Shown one piece after another: positions 24,901 through 39,900 of a DNA stretch of 64,000 nt. Numbering within the stretch: position 1 is the first letter of the stretch; every line of letters starts with the position of its first letter. A program made the translations under genes and the position numbers. Location of the stretch: positions 124,001-188,000 of the forward strand of contig JAPDOI010000884.1 in NCBI GenBank assembly GCA_029168955.1, written 5' to 3'. This DNA is from Aplectana chamaeleonis (lineage: Eukaryota; Nematoda; Chromadorea; Rhabditida; Cosmocercidae). Below the pieces are notes generated by a model. It did not search any database. It had not been told where the DNA came from and saw nothing but the letters and a program-made list of their open reading frames with translations.

Positions 24901-27900
24901 CCGAAAAAAAAACTTGATCGTAAAAAAGTTTTATACTTTTTACAGCCGAGATTGGCGCAATGGCCTGCTCAGCCCTGGTTGCGTACCCCATAGATCAATT
25001 ACTGGGAAAGTACCAAATTTAAATCGTCGGATTTCCGTAGTTTTAGAAATCCTAAAGACGAGATATCTGCTTTTTCTCGTGTAAGTGTACCAACTCATAC
25101 TTTTGATGGAGAATGTCAATATTCGAAAATTATCGTGAGAAGCTCTACAAATCAATATTCACATGGTTTTTGGTTCTTTTTCCTTTTTGAGTTCCCAACT
25201 TTGAAACTGGAATTTGGGCATAGAAATTTGGCGCTAGTTTTGAAATTATGATAGAGTCGGATATAACATAAAGGGTCGTTTATACTCCCGCCGCCGAGCG
25301 GGGCGGCAAAACGCATTTCCGCAATATTGATCAGGCGGCGCAGCACGATCAATATTACGGAAATGCGTTGTGCCACGCCCTTCGGCGGTGGGAGTATAAA
25401 CGACCCCTAAGGCGCTCTGAATGAACGAGTAATTCGAATAACCAGTTTCGAGGAACTTCGAATGAAGGAATTTTTCGAAGGCCTTGAAAAAAGAGTTACT
25501 GAATTCTAAAGGGGCCTCTCAATTCAGTGATCAATGAGTAAATGCGAAACATATCCAACATCCGATTCCAATGAGTATTCGGAAAATTTATGCGGGTTTC
25601 GAATTATCTGCCTATAACACTTTTTTCAATGGTCGAATGATCGAAAAATCTAATATTTTGATTTCTCGAATAAATCGAGTATTCGAAAAAAAAACGACAA
25701 CTCCAGTTCTTTGAACAAATCAAGTATTTGAAAAAAAAGCAAAAATGAAAGCTTCCGATTGAATAGAGTATTTGAGGTATTCCAATATTATCCGATTAAT
25801 AATCCTATTAGGCGGTCCCAGGTCCACAAGAGTTACCGTCCTTTGCTCTCTCGTGGTCACTGTGAATAGGCTGAGTCAATTATCTGGGGTAAACTGAGTT
25901 TGTTAAAAAAAACCATCTGCTTTTTCAATACAGCTGAGCTTGCCTCACGGATTCCGAAAACTTGAGCTCACCTTTTCGGAGTTTTGGATGTTTTTATCCA
26001 GTAAAGGCAAAAGCGAGCTTATCCAGCAGAAATCAAAATCGATACACACAGTATTGGTTTGTTTCGTGATAGCTGATAGTTACCCTGTTTTAAAAGTTTT
26101 GGTTAATGTTTGGAGGTATAACCAGTTTCCCGAGCCAAAGTTACCCTTGGTGGTCATAGCAAAACCTTGGACTCATTGGAGACAATGACGTAGTTTTTCT
26201 TGTTTGTGATAAACTCATATGTGTAATTTTCTCAAATTTGTTTCTTCTCGTGGGTTCTTAGTAATATAGTAGGCAGTGCGAAGTGGACATGGTAGTCCCC
26301 AGGGTCACTCAGCAACAAACTATGATTATGTCCTCGTCGTCGAAATGAAGTGGAGTTGTTGCATTCGAATTGCTTCGTTAGGGTTTTCCCATTTCTTTCC
26401 TCCAAGAATTCGTAATTCCGTTCCTATTTCCTCCTTGTGGTCATCATACCCTTGGGCCTTGTCGTAACTCAATTAGGTCGTAATTGGGCGCAATATGGTC
26501 ATTTGCGGTGCAGCTGCAAATGAGCAACTCCAGTGATATGCTCCGACCTTAGAATGTTGTTCTACTTTAGCTTGAATTGTGGCGGTGAAGGGGTGAAGTA
26601 TTTTCGGTGTCTTGTTACCCGTTTGGTCAGTTTATCGCTGGCAAGAGCGGTCGAGATGGTCATTGCCTCCCACACCCATTGGTGGTTCGCATTCCACGCT
26701 TCCGCTCATCTCTGACGCCCCTCGCCATCTTCTTCCGCGCTCTTTCATAGGTGCTTCTGGTGAGGTCAGAAGGTTAGTGAAGTTTGCATCGCTCACCAGG
26801 AAAACCCCGGTAGGATGTAATTCAGCGGATGTTCAATGAATAGCGAATTGCGGAGAAAAGCCGTCCTGGAGCACGAAACTGGCCCAAATTCGTGATCATG
26901 TCTAATCGATCCATAAAGCGTTTCCTATTGTCTTCTAACTCAATAGTAACCTCTCGGCTGACCCCGCAGAATCTTGACTTCCAGTCTCGGTGTGGCGTGT
27001 GGCCCATGGTGGTGTCCTCAGCCAGCCAGTGTTCCTCGTAAATGCGCGCCAAGGTTAGACACATCGTTTGACGGATCGACGACACCGGCCAAAAACCTAC
27101 AAATGAAGTACTGACAAAGACCTCGATACGACGCACGACAAATTGACCAGATAGCATTACTTCCACGCGAACCGAGTTCGCAGAATTTCACACTTCACAT
27201 GTCGTCGGCCTTTGGAGGTAGAATTCGTGAGGTCAACATCTCGCAACTAATGAAAAACGTCCCATACCTCGCAATCAACTGCGTTTAAGCGGATATTTCA
27301 AGATGTGTGGAGGAAGAGATGACATATATTCGATAGACATTTGAGGGAGTGACTGACACCAGTGTTTCGCGAGATAACAATGGGATTTCGGTTCCGACTT
27401 CCGCTGGGGGACAGAGGCATTTTCATCAGATTTACGCTCTCCGAAGAAAAGCAATTTCACGAAAGAACAAGGCAACATATAGGAAGCACCTGGTCTGCGC
27501 GACACATTGGCGCCGCTGAAATGATCCTCCGCTTACCTAAAACGTTTGCGCGAAATTACGGCCGGCGAAGGAGGTTGGATTCACCTCGAAGTTCGACAAC
27601 AATTTGTGGCGACATTGTTCACTGGCGAGAAAAACGGAAGTGTTCTAGCCTAATTCTCTTCAAGTTGCTTATTGACGCGCCCATTTATAAAAACAATGCA
27701 TACAGCGTCTATATATCAGTCATTAAAACACGAAAGCGCATCTAAGTGTGTCGGAGAGAGAAAAAATTAAAAATTCCGGAGACCAAAATTTATCTGGAAA
27801 AAAATGAAATATCGCCAAAACATGAAATTCTCGACGAAGCACAAACACTCGTAAAATCTACTCTAATTAATTCAGAAAAGGTCTAAAATTCTCCTAGCTT

Positions 27901-30900
27901 TTGTTTGGCAATCCCCCCCCCCAATCTCTCAATTCATTGGGGGGAGGGGGAGAAATTAGAGTTGTTTTTTTTTGGATTTGTCGCGGAAGCTTGAAGTGTT
28001 TTTCTAACAATCCGTGACTATTTTGTAATGAAATCCGTCGACACTTTTTTATCAATTCTGAAGAGATCTGAGGAATCCTCCATCTGCCGTCCGGAACTGG
28101 CTAGGATTACCCTGAGAGAAACGATAGACGTTTTCTCTCTATCTTTCCACGTTGGTTTAGCGCTTCTTTTGTCAATCAGCTGATTCTGAGAACGTTTGAG
28201 ACAAACTTTCGAAGTATGACTTGAAGCTTCCTCTTGAGATTTTTGTAATACTGATCATGTCTCTGAGAATAATTTTTCGTTTTCTTTTTGAAGTCCTCAT
28301 CATAATTCATATGTTGGGGAAAATTTTCGAGGGAGGGCGGAACGCGAATTTTCGGCGATTTCCGAAATGATAGATTAGATTTCGCTCAAACTTTTTTGTG
28401 GTTTATTCGGGTTGCTCAACATGAATCTGAGTATCTTGTATGGACTTTCGATAGAGGGCGGTAGGTTACGCCGGTTAAAGGACAGTATACCCACCGTAAC
28501 TGTAGTAAACCTCAGATTATCGACATACGGACCCCATTACCCGAAATAACCCTTGATACAAGTTTAAGGCCAAATCCGATTCTTTTAAAGATGCTAAAAT
28601 TGTCATCTGTGTGCTCTTAGCAATCCGCGAAGCCATGAAAGCATCTATAACTTCCTTCAAAAAAAAATTCTAGGTAGCTCCGGAGCCGGATTCATCAACG
28701 ACGAAACCGCGCTTTGAGGGGATATATTATACCCCGAACTCTCAGCCTTTCTCTATGATCTCTAGCCCCTCCGGTCACTTTAGACCATGGTTTTATCGTT
28801 GATGAGTGCGGCCGCTGGAGGGCATGTTGGAATTCTACGTCAAAAAATGGTTCTGGTAATGGACCTTTAATTTAAAATGGCCACCATCACTTAAAGGACT
28901 TCCCTTGCGGAGAGTTTAGAAAGCGTTTCAACTCATGGTTTTGTGAGTGACTTCAAAATGCTTCATGCTTATTGGTGAAAGGTTTTCTGTGCTTACTGAT
29001 TGGCGCAATTTCAATCCGTGTGGGGTACTCTGCGCAGCTTTTGGCCCTATTTATACATCGGTGTTTCTCCGCCGCTGGTTGTCGCGGGACGTCTACAATT
29101 GGTTAGATTTCGAATTTGGCCAATGGCAAACCTGCTGCGGAAACTAGCCACAGCGAAACTCCGGTGTATTACTAGGCCTTTATCTAAAATTGGGACTTGC
29201 AACTCTGAAAAGAGGTTATCAAGCTTTACGGATCCCTTGAGATTTCAGGACCCATAGGGTCTACATATTTTTGGGGGCCGATGCGTTCGGTGAATTCATA
29301 TTCAGTTGTGCCAGTTTTAAGGAAAACCTATGAAAAAGTCATGCTTCGTTTGTATATTTTCCGGATGTTTCCAGTATTTCCGTTCTCAGAGAAACGCAAG
29401 GCAACCTGTTGACGCGCCTTTGGTTGCAGCCGATCAAGCTTTGTGTGCTGTGCCAAGATGGTTCTCCCTCTCTTCCCTCACAGTTAATCCCTCGTGCACA
29501 TATTCTCAACAATCTAGCCGATTGCTTGAGTCAATTTCTCATGGCTTCGATCAAGTTAAAGTGCGAGGTGATGAAGCGCGATGGCATCGGAGTCGTCCCC
29601 ATGGCTTACTTGCCTTTGTTTAATTTGGCACCGGCTAATAGAAGACGTTGAAATTCAATTAGAGAGCGATGAGAGGGCTCCCGACGAAGGCTCAGCACGT
29701 AATTGGAAGGCAAAGTATGGGACGAACAATCACGATCACACATTGCGTGACAAACTTTCATTTCTCTTTACGCGAACATTATGAGAGTGATGTTGGTCTC
29801 CGTTTCAGAACTCTTTGAGGCTGAAAAATGTATTTTTCGAGTGACATTTCCGCATCAATGAACCCGTCTTTGTAGATTATGTGGACCAGTTTTTGTGATT
29901 GGCAGATGAGACTCGTGCTATGAGGTGATTAGGAATGCGCGAAAGGTAGGAGGATGTGTAGTGTGGCCGAGGACGACCAGATTGAAGGGTGAGATAATGC
30001 GAGAACGCAGTGCAGAGCCTAAGTGGACATGGGAACCAGGCAGGGACGAATTCATCGGTCGCCTTCACGTTACATCCGAGTAGCCCGGGAAGGCCATCTG
30101 GCTCCTGGCTTCTGATAAATTACTCCAGCTGGTGCAGCGCAGTCAGTAAAATGTCATACACTGTTGATCGGAGGCATTTAAACGAGTTATCTGGGAATCG
30201 CGGACATGAGAAACCGTTTCCCAAGTTTGACATGGAGGTTCCAACTCTTCTGTGCTCATTTTCCCAAGTATCCTCACTAGACTTTCGAGGCTGTTTCGAG
30301 TTTTTTATGGGATAGGTTGCAAAGCTCGGTTTTCTGTGCTGTAAATTCCCAAAGATCTTCAACAACTCCATCTGACGCCTCAGGGCTTACGGAGCAATTT
30401 CTTCCTAATAAGAATTTACGGACCTTTTTGGAACAAAATCACATATAAGTTTTCGAAGGGTTGTGGTCTTTGCAAAAGTTTTCACTTGCACAGCTAATGT
30501 TTTTCGCTTTTGCTTTATATTTGCTTGCTGTTTTCGTAGTGTTCATTCATTCTAACCAGCATGTTTTACAAGAAAAAAAAAATCCAGTTAGGGTTTCACA
30601 AAAAGCTGCAGGTTCCAAAATTGTCTATCTATAAAAGGTTCGGAAGGATGATAGGTTTGATCCTCTCTCTTTTTTCGATGTAAGCCTTTTGATGTTAGCC
30701 TGTTTCCAAACCGGGTATGGGTCCTCTTCTTCTAGTGTCACCGAAAAAGTTATTGCGGTTCTTATTAATCGCTCACTTCTTTTTTTTCATTTGCTTAACT
30801 AAGATGGTCCCAAACAGAAAATGTAGTTTTGGGAAGCGTTCTTTTGAACTGTGAGAGCGACATGAAAAAAGCAATTATAAGAGGGTCAAAATGAAAAGCA

Positions 30901-33900
30901 GACGGCAAAAAATTTTTTTGGACTCCTGAAATGGAAAACATATTTTCCTAGTTTTTGTCTAGGGAGGATATTCAGGGCGTAGAACACGAAGATAAGGTCC
31001 GCTTTCAGTTTCTCGTAAAGTTGTGGAAGGTTGCGATAGGGAATCAGTCATTTAGCTGCAGTAGTTAACCCTTGTGAAAAATTGAAAACGAAACTCATAT
31101 TCATGTTCAGCGCCCCAAACCCTCTACAAAATTTGGAATAAAAATTCATAACTTCTGAAATGCGAGCTAAGACATCTGAGGCCCTTTTTGATTTACTCAG
31201 GGGCATCGAGGGAAATTTGGAAACTCCAAATCGTTTTTTTCTCATCGTTTTTCTCGCAACCCTAAAATTTAGAAGATCGTTTTCTTGGATTTCTTTTGAG
31301 CACATACAATGGGACTTATGGTATTTCTCAAGTGTCAGTGTTTTTAAAAGTTGCAAATTCAACGAAAAAGGTATTTGAATTTGTCATTTTTTAAAATTTT
31401 TTAAAGAATTTGTTCGGCCTCCACATTTCGCATGCTTCAATATGATTCTAGGAAATATATGTTGAAGCGAGTTTGCTATTTTTGTAGTTGCGTGATCTTT
31501 CCGGATTACTCCATCACACGCAAACTATTAGCTTGTTTATAATTTGAAAATTTGCCTTCCTCTGTGTAAATATTTTGTTTGTCTGGTAGCATAAAATGTT
31601 TTCTTTCAGTGGACGGAAGAGTCGTGGCGTGGTTTGGATGAGAAATCAAACGAGCGCGCCTATGTCGCGTGCAGTTTTCATGTTGCGAATCCTGGAAATT
31701 GGGTGTTCACTCCGTTGATAGCACGAGAATCGGCTAATATGTGAGTTGTCATCTCCAACCGGAAGTGTCTGGGCTGACTAATCGGCGACTTTTTTTCAGT
31801 ATGTACATAAATGTCTTGTACAATACCCGATCTTGTGAGCGGTACCAGGACCCGAAATCTTGCAAGGAGACATTCAATCTCTACGTGAAACAGTATGACC
31901 GGAAAGTCAACGATGTGGACAAAGAGACGTTCAATAACACAATCTCTACTTGGTTCGTGGAGTTTATGACGTTTATATATTGCTGTTACTAAGATTTCAA
32001 CCTATTTTTTCCTCTACAGGTCACCTGTTTCGGTCCTCACCAAGGATACGACGGCGGTAATATCCGAGACCACCCAGTCTGTCACCCTGAATCCTTCGAC
32101 CAAATATGTTCGATTCGGTTTTGAGGAGAATGGCGTCTGTGTTTCGTTGCTGACGATCACTGTGAGTCTGTCTTACATTTTTTTTGCTAATTAAGCTAAT
32201 TGCGTATTTGACAGGCGCCTAATTGGCGTCCCCTAGGTGGATTGCAATCCGTCCCCATCTTCTTCCTACCTACCGTACGGTGTCCTCGCCGGTTATTATG
32301 AGATCAGTGTCCTTAATCGGCTCGAAATTGTTTCGCCAATCCGGGCCCACATACATATCTTGTGCGCGAATCGAGGCAGGCAGGGCTGTCTCTACGCGTT
32401 ATGTTCTCATTAGCATCTACCGTATTGTAGGATGACAGATCACTACCGGCATCGTATGAGCTGCTGGAAGTGCGCGGCGAAAACGTTTCCGCCCTAAGGA
32501 CCAGCGCGATTCATCATTTTCCATTGATGTGGGCGAAAATCCTCATCTAGCCAGAGGCAAACGTATTGGGAGTTTCCGAGTTTTTCACGGGAAATTAGCG
32601 CGTAGATGGAGCGTGAAGAGGGTCCCACTTTTGAGGTGTTTGCTCTTGTTGTCTCAAGAGATTGGCTTTGCAAGTGCTGCGAACGCTCAGGAAGAAACCA
32701 CACGGGAGGTGGTTTGATTTTTCCGGGATCTTTTGGTGAAGAATGGTTGGTTTTCCGTAGTTTTCGTAATGAAGTTCTCTGAAGGTGCAATACTGGTCTC
32801 AATTTTTGATCGCCTCGTAAACGGGAGAGTATTTTTTATTCGTCCGAATAGACTTTCGAGACTGATTTCTCAAAAAACCCTTTCAGTTTTGGAAAACCAA
32901 GACTTTTTTCGTGTGGAAAACGGTTTTCAGCTCATATATTTTATTCGATCAGTTTTCGTTGAAGGTAGTCAGAAATCGTGGCATCCCCGCCAAAGTTTCT
33001 AAAAATGGCCCCGACAAAAATTCATCCCGAAGGAAGGACCACTTTCGAAAATGTGATTTTCGTAGTGGAAATTTCGCATGGGGCTTATGAGAAAATTCGG
33101 TCCAATTTTCGAAGTAGCCGAAAACATTGGCATTACGTTTCAGAGATGTTGCGTGAATTGTAGTGCTATGTGGCGTAATATATTCTTATTCGTGTTTACG
33201 CACGCGTCTTGACTTTTATTGCCGTTTGATGGAGGGATGTTTCATTTTGGTGGCGCAATTTCATGAGCGTACGTTGTCTAATGAAATTGGGTTTGCGAGA
33301 GGGGACCCGGCAGATGACACTGGAAGCAGCAACCAATTGACTCGTTTCGGGAGTGGGACTCCCGGGCCATGCGCCTAGGATTGAACTCAACAATACGTTC
33401 GTTTGGGATTAGTGAGTCCCTTTCGAGGGGTGTTAATGTAACCCCATTGGGATTACATGTGGTGACACTCGTGGGAGAGAATGAAGTAGAAAGTTGCGAG
33501 CCAAGATGGATCTTCAGGTTAGTGTCATTGGCAGCCGAAGAGTTATTTGACTCTACTGTTTACCCGTTTTCCACCCAGAACAACGAACGATTGTGTATGA
33601 CCTGCATTGGCTAGTACTGTCCAGAGGTGTTTGGTGAGAGTGGTATTCCATTCATTAGGAGGTCATTTAACACCTCCCCGTAGTGGACGAGCGAGGCGTC
33701 GACACGGCGGATGTTTGCCGACGGCTTTCCCTTCGCGAAGGGTCAGCGATCGTCGCACGAGAGCCGCGTGTTTGAGAAGGCGTTTTCTGAGGTCATAACT
33801 GACTCATAACCTGTCCACCGCTGAACAATGGTTTGTAGGCACACAGCAAGAAATGCCCCTGCTGCGCTGGAGAAATATGACGCAATGTCAACAGGTGACA

Positions 33901-36900
33901 GTGACAATGATCACCTGCTGTTAGGGCATGTTTGGCACTATACTTCACACTTTTCTGTCACAGTCAGATGCATTCTGTGACGGATGGATGAGCAGCCAAA
34001 CCACTTAACTCAACAGTGACATACGGATAACCGTGTAACACTTGCGCTTGCGCTTGCGATCTGTTAACAGGTTGTTTAATAATTGGGTGTGGAGGTACTA
34101 GTTGCGTGGTTGCATTAACGAACCACGCAGCCACGCAACTTGGGTAGTATCCGTCTATTTTTTGGGGAGCTAGACTAAGTGTTCTCGTCACAGCCGCCGG
34201 CAACCGAACTGGTTTGTGGAGCCTGTCCGGCCTCCAGGCTTCAGTTAGTTACGACCGGCAGTGTGGGGAAATTAAGACCGATTAGCTGCAGATAGCTGAG
34301 GTGGAATCACGAGAAACACATGCGATAGTGGAAGGTATGCCGCAAAACCTGAATGCAAAAAAACACGGGAAGAGGAACGCAGAACACAAAAAATAAACAA
34401 ACATGAAACTGAAACGACCGACAAAACTCCGACCTTCAAACTAAAACAAAAATCCGAAACACAGAAAGTTTGGAACACAAATTTGCGTAAGGCAAGCTTC
34501 TTCTCTAGGCGATTATCGACAGTGTCGTTGCATGCCAACCATGGATCTAAATTCAATGTTTGGCTCATCTGACAGGATACTTTCGCTCATCAACTCTTGT
34601 TCTAACTAGAGTTTCCGTCCTTTTCTTTCGGACGTTTGAGGAACCTTGGGGTTTTCGTGCACCTCTTCGGCGGCATCACGAATCACTCTTTACCCATAGG
34701 AACCGAAGAGATTAGTCTCGCAGCCTGTAGTAAATTCTCACGAAAAGATTATTGGGACAGCTTATCGTCTATTTTCATGTTCTTCGTCTTCTTCGCATTC
34801 TTCGAAGGCAGTAGTCGACACGTTTGTAATCTGTGGAAAGTTTGGGGTTTTATATATAGGACCAGAACCACAAAACTGACGTTTGCTCCCATAGCAACTG
34901 AGATGTGATCGAAGGTGGCCCTTTCATCATTGGTCCATCATGCGCTGCTCTTATACCCGTCGAGGTATGATGGAAACGTGGTTGTATATCCAAGCGAAAG
35001 TTCTCGATGCGCCATCTCGATCGTCTATTTTTATTGGTGGTCATGATAATAAAAGGCCATCGCGCATTGGTCGTGTTTGAGAGGCGAAAGGAGGGCCAAT
35101 GTCATCCATCCGGCATCTGTGGTCTGTGTGAGGAGAGCGATATTTTGAATGTATATTTACGAGCGTCTCGCATATTGTAACACGCAGGACGGACATCAAA
35201 CAATCTGAACGGTAATGAATACTGAATGGGTTCAGGACGGCGATAAATGTGGATTAGCAGCGCCGCAAACGTGACGAGGTCGCCACATCTGGGATATGTC
35301 TGTAGAATGGTTTCCAGGGAGGCTGACAACTTCGAAGTTGAAAAAGGGAGTCGCCTTTGCAGTGAATGAAGGAGAAGACACATGTTGGCTCACGACAGTC
35401 ATTATCTCGTTTTCTCGAGCGTTACTGTGCATACGGAGGCAATAGAATTGCGCAATGTAACCTCAATTGTCATTGTTGCGATCGGCTGGGAGCCCTATGA
35501 TAAAACACATTCCCGCCCTATAGTTACGGTGTGAATTTCAATCAACGTGTTCTTCAGTCGGCAAGGTCATTGGGAGCGACGCCGTTTTGTTCTCAGAATG
35601 CGAGTCTTGATTCCCTTCCGGACGAAATGTGTTTTCGAGCCGTCCATCGACGAATGGGGGTTTCAAGGGAGTTTTTCAGCTGATGCGCTGGACACCATAA
35701 GCAAGGAAAAAAATGGCTCAAGTAGCGTCTAACGCAGTGATATCGAGACTGCTGAGTATAGTAGGACAAGTCTTTATGTAATTGTGGAGCTGCTTAGGTT
35801 TCTTGCAATATCTGCGCTGACAATGAACATGAAACCAACTTCTGTTGACTCCTTGTGCGCACTGATCTTCTATTAGTTTTGTTGCGGCTCTCGACGTCGT
35901 GACGGAACTATCGTGCAGAGGCGAATAAAGGGGTGTTTCCGGAAAACATCAATGACAGGCATCGGATGGGGCGACATTTCTCGACGTCTTCGTCCTCGTG
36001 GAGTGCGTGTTCAAGTCCTCGTAATGGAGAGTGTGTGATTGACGTGTGAGTGCTGTAACGGCCAGCGGTAATCCGCGTGTTTCTCTCGACGCTTCGCCCA
36101 TTTTCGCTACGCTTCGCCCGATTACGACATGCTCCCAATGATATACGATGGGTGGTCACTTGGTCGAGGGTTCTTATGGGAAGAATGGGTGTCATTCAGC
36201 AGCTCGAATAGGAACGAGGAGGATTTGAGGTGGAGTTGTGAGTTTATGAGAGAGATGACGTCCAGGTCTATCTAGGGAATATCAGGGCTAGGCTTGTGCT
36301 TTGCGCACAATTCTTATTTTACTAGCAGTGTTCGTGGTCAAGTGTCGGATTGATTACTGACACAACTGAATACTGAAGTAGAAGAAGCTCCGAAACGGAA
36401 AGGAAAGTAACTGAAACTGGACTCGAGTACGGATGGGAACACTGGATTGAAGTTTGCAATTTAGGTAGACTTATGTAAAATTGAATACCTCTTCGAAATA
36501 CGGGCTCTATAGAATTTCCTATAATTTGAGGGTTTTGTTGTACCTATTTTCTTGAGGGTTACACTCCTTGAGGGATGAAGTGCTAAGACTCTAATCCACC
36601 TGGTAATTATTTATTTGGCCGAAGTGAACCAACTACCAATCCTGTATAAGTTTCATGCACCCTAGAAGTCGATGTGTGGTTGATAGATTGTAAGTGACTT
36701 CCGGGCGGTGTGTGTGTGTTTTCCGTAACTCATAAATAAGTAAGGAGTAAGGAGAGAGCGTTGGGGCAGACATGCTGCGATAACGCAACAATGGCGGCTT
36801 GATTGACAAGTGTGCTCATAATCGTTGCATACGCACACGGTCATTAATATTGGGACATCTTGTTGGATTGACCTTCGGATTACGAATATCCGGTGCGTGT

Positions 36901-39900
36901 TTGTTGAGGATCAGGATTAACACACCTGAAAGTCGGGGTCAGGTTGTCCTAAAGTAACTCTTGTGTGATTTCAGGTTTACTATGTGGTTTGTGATGCGAC
37001 GGTAACCAAATTCACGAAATATCCAGTGACCGTCACATCGAATTCCCGCGACGACATGGTGAAAGTCACGGGAAAATGTGTCCAGAACGCGACTCCTGCT
37101 CAAAGTGGTGGGTTTAATAAACCTTCATCAGTTTGTAAAATCTTAAATTTTTGAAATGTAAACCTATTAAAGGACGGGCGAAATTCTTTTCTCTCGAGAT
37201 TTTGGGATTGTTTTGAGATTTCGAGTGACCTCATCCATATTTCTTGTTCCAGAAGGGCCAACTGGATTCTGTACCTCGACGGGAAGGTGGAACCATCTGA
37301 TTGGTGAATGTGCCTGCAAACCTGGGTACACGAGCGATTCGTTCAATGGAGAGGATAAATGCATTGGTTAGTTTCCACCCTTCAACATGGGCACCTTGGA
37401 TAGTCTCGTGTGGTGTTCGCTGAGTGGTATTCTATTTTCCTGGATGGAAATTACCCGTTTGCGACCCTGTGGTAATGGTGTTGTCGTGGTCGGTAATAGG
37501 TATTGTAGTTTCACCGACTAATGCCTATATTCGGCACTTTGACGACGGGTCCCGCTAGATGTAAAGGTCACGGTGAGGTCCATTCGAATGAGGAAATGTG
37601 ATAATCATACCGAAAGAGGGGCTAAATTGCACGTCTTGGCCCTCGTAATGGACTCACCCGCAGAGGTCACAAACCCATGCAGAGAGAGGTGGTTTATGTG
37701 CGGGTTTCTTAATGGAAGCCGCACCGAAAAGGAGCTGACGCGGACCGCAACATACGGAGATCATCATAAAGCAGCGGCTAATTAGGGCGGCTCAAGAAAA
37801 CACGCCGCTACGCCTGATTATACAACTGTCGCTGGGGGGCAGTAATCGGGGAGTTCATTGAGGCGTGAAGGGTGAGCGGGTTTTCTTCCGTTTTGCGGAC
37901 GGACTCGATGGATCAGTTTGAAGATATCGTGCGGGGTTCCACCCAAAAGTGTTTGGTTCTCCGGAAAACTCCAGTGGGTTTTCCTTCGGCTTGTTCATAT
38001 GTGGTAGTTCGAAAGTTTGTCGGATTTTTTCGGTTGAGCCCGCAAGCGGGAAACTAGAAGATGACTATCTAGTGTCGGCCTTGAAAATGACTTTAGACTC
38101 CGTGAAAGGGCTATGCCAAAGATATGGGAAAGTTGGAGAACTGTTGTTTTCAAGTCTATAATCAAAGAGTCGATACGAGGCATCGGCATTCGACACTTGT
38201 TTTCGAATGAGCGAGTAATTCGAAATGGCCTTTTGAGAGCACCTTTATCGTTGAATCGTTCGAGTAATCCCTCAGGAAAATTCCTGAATGATTGAACAAA
38301 TTTCATTGAGGTCTAAATGGCTTTCGACTGGGTGAAAAGATTTTCGAATATTTATACGGCTTTTTGTCATGAATATTCCGATTGTCGTGGCCCGATATTG
38401 GCCAAATATAAGAAAAATCGGATATTCCGAATAAACCGAATAGTTTGCATCCCCGAATGAATGGAATATCCACCTTCTAGTCCATTTTGATGTATCCTTT
38501 TTTCCGTCTTCCGTTTCCGTCAAAAATTCCTTTCCGCTTCCATTCTCCGTTAGCGGGTAAAAATCATATTCCATACATCTCCGGTGGGGCGGCGTTTTTT
38601 GCGGTTTTCGGAACGCGGAATGCCAAAAATGCGCGAAACTGCGGGTTTCGGAACGCGAAACGCGGAATCCCGCTCTTCCCTGGTCTCCACTAAGCTTTAT
38701 GTATCAGGCTGTTGAGAAAGTCCTGCACCAAACATGTGTCAGCAGATTTTCCCTTGTTTTCCTGTTGTCCTTCGATTGAGAGTGCTATACCATTCGAAAG
38801 CTCAACCTTTCCTCTATGTAACCGCGCTTGTCGCTACTCGACAAATTCGACCGGCTTAAAATTTTACACCAAAATGTAGAGAAAGGTTAGGACCCCAAGA
38901 ACTCGTGAATGTCCCCAGTCTTCTTCTGTCCATCCATCAGGACTGTCAAGCTAATAGAGCATTTGAACTGTTCGAGGGCTAGATCATGGTACCAGAACAG
39001 ATTTGCGGATTTCCTTCGATCGGGCTAATTCCGCATTTTTCTCGAAATTTTTTGAAAAACGACATCTTTAAATAATATCTTAATTATCTAATCAAATGAG
39101 GGCGTTGGGCATTCCTTTCGGTGTTTCATCTCAAGACATTGGTTCTGAATTACCGATTGTTTCTCCAAACATTGCATCCTTACATTTTTTTTTGAAAATT
39201 TGAAAAAAATCGATAACTGACAAAAGATTTGTCATCAGGTGAGGTTGATACCTTACTGCGAATTTTGGCGCCCTGCGTCAGAGATATGATATAAGTTGTA
39301 ATTTCTTTCTTCGGAAAATCTCTTCAAAGAACGAAATTCCCCCGACTGAAACGGTTCCGCGAGCCCGCTTTGGTTCTATAATCTAGCCCTTTCAGACTCC
39401 GACTGTTTTTTAAACTAAAAGGAACGAGGAGTATTCGAGAATTTTTGGGGCACAAAACATCTTTTACATTAACATGCAAAATTCGAAACATATATAGTTT
39501 CTCGAGTGGCTATAAACATCATTGGAGAGAAATGGTTGTGCTTACAAATGGCATACCACACCTGTTCAAAAGGTCAGGCGAACAAGGGCAAATTCGCTTA
39601 CACACTTTTGGTCCAGGAATTTCATAACAGCTCAATAAATCGTTTGTTTTTGGCAAATCTGAATATTTTTGTTTTTCATTTTAGGCTTGACCATGTTCAA
39701 GATCACAGCACGTATCCCTATTGACCTGATTTTGTCGATTACACATGAAGGTTAAAGTTGTCGACCCGACTGGCTTAAGAAATGTTTTCTATTATTAAAA
39801 TTTAGTTTTTTTCGCCTTTCATCAACATCGATTGGGACATAATCTATGCGTTTTTCGAGTTATTACCTCAAATCCCTCCATCTAAATGAACAAGTTCCCA

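Larger units (their letters stand above)
24559..31609 (+). other. vab-1: vab-1 intron 2 (7.05 kb)
   Basis: The intron contains repeat D copy 2, a Harbinger-type MITE (25272-25407), a C-rich/G-rich hairpin near 27908-27952 and repeat E copy 2. No nested gene was recognised. Confidence 0.75.
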
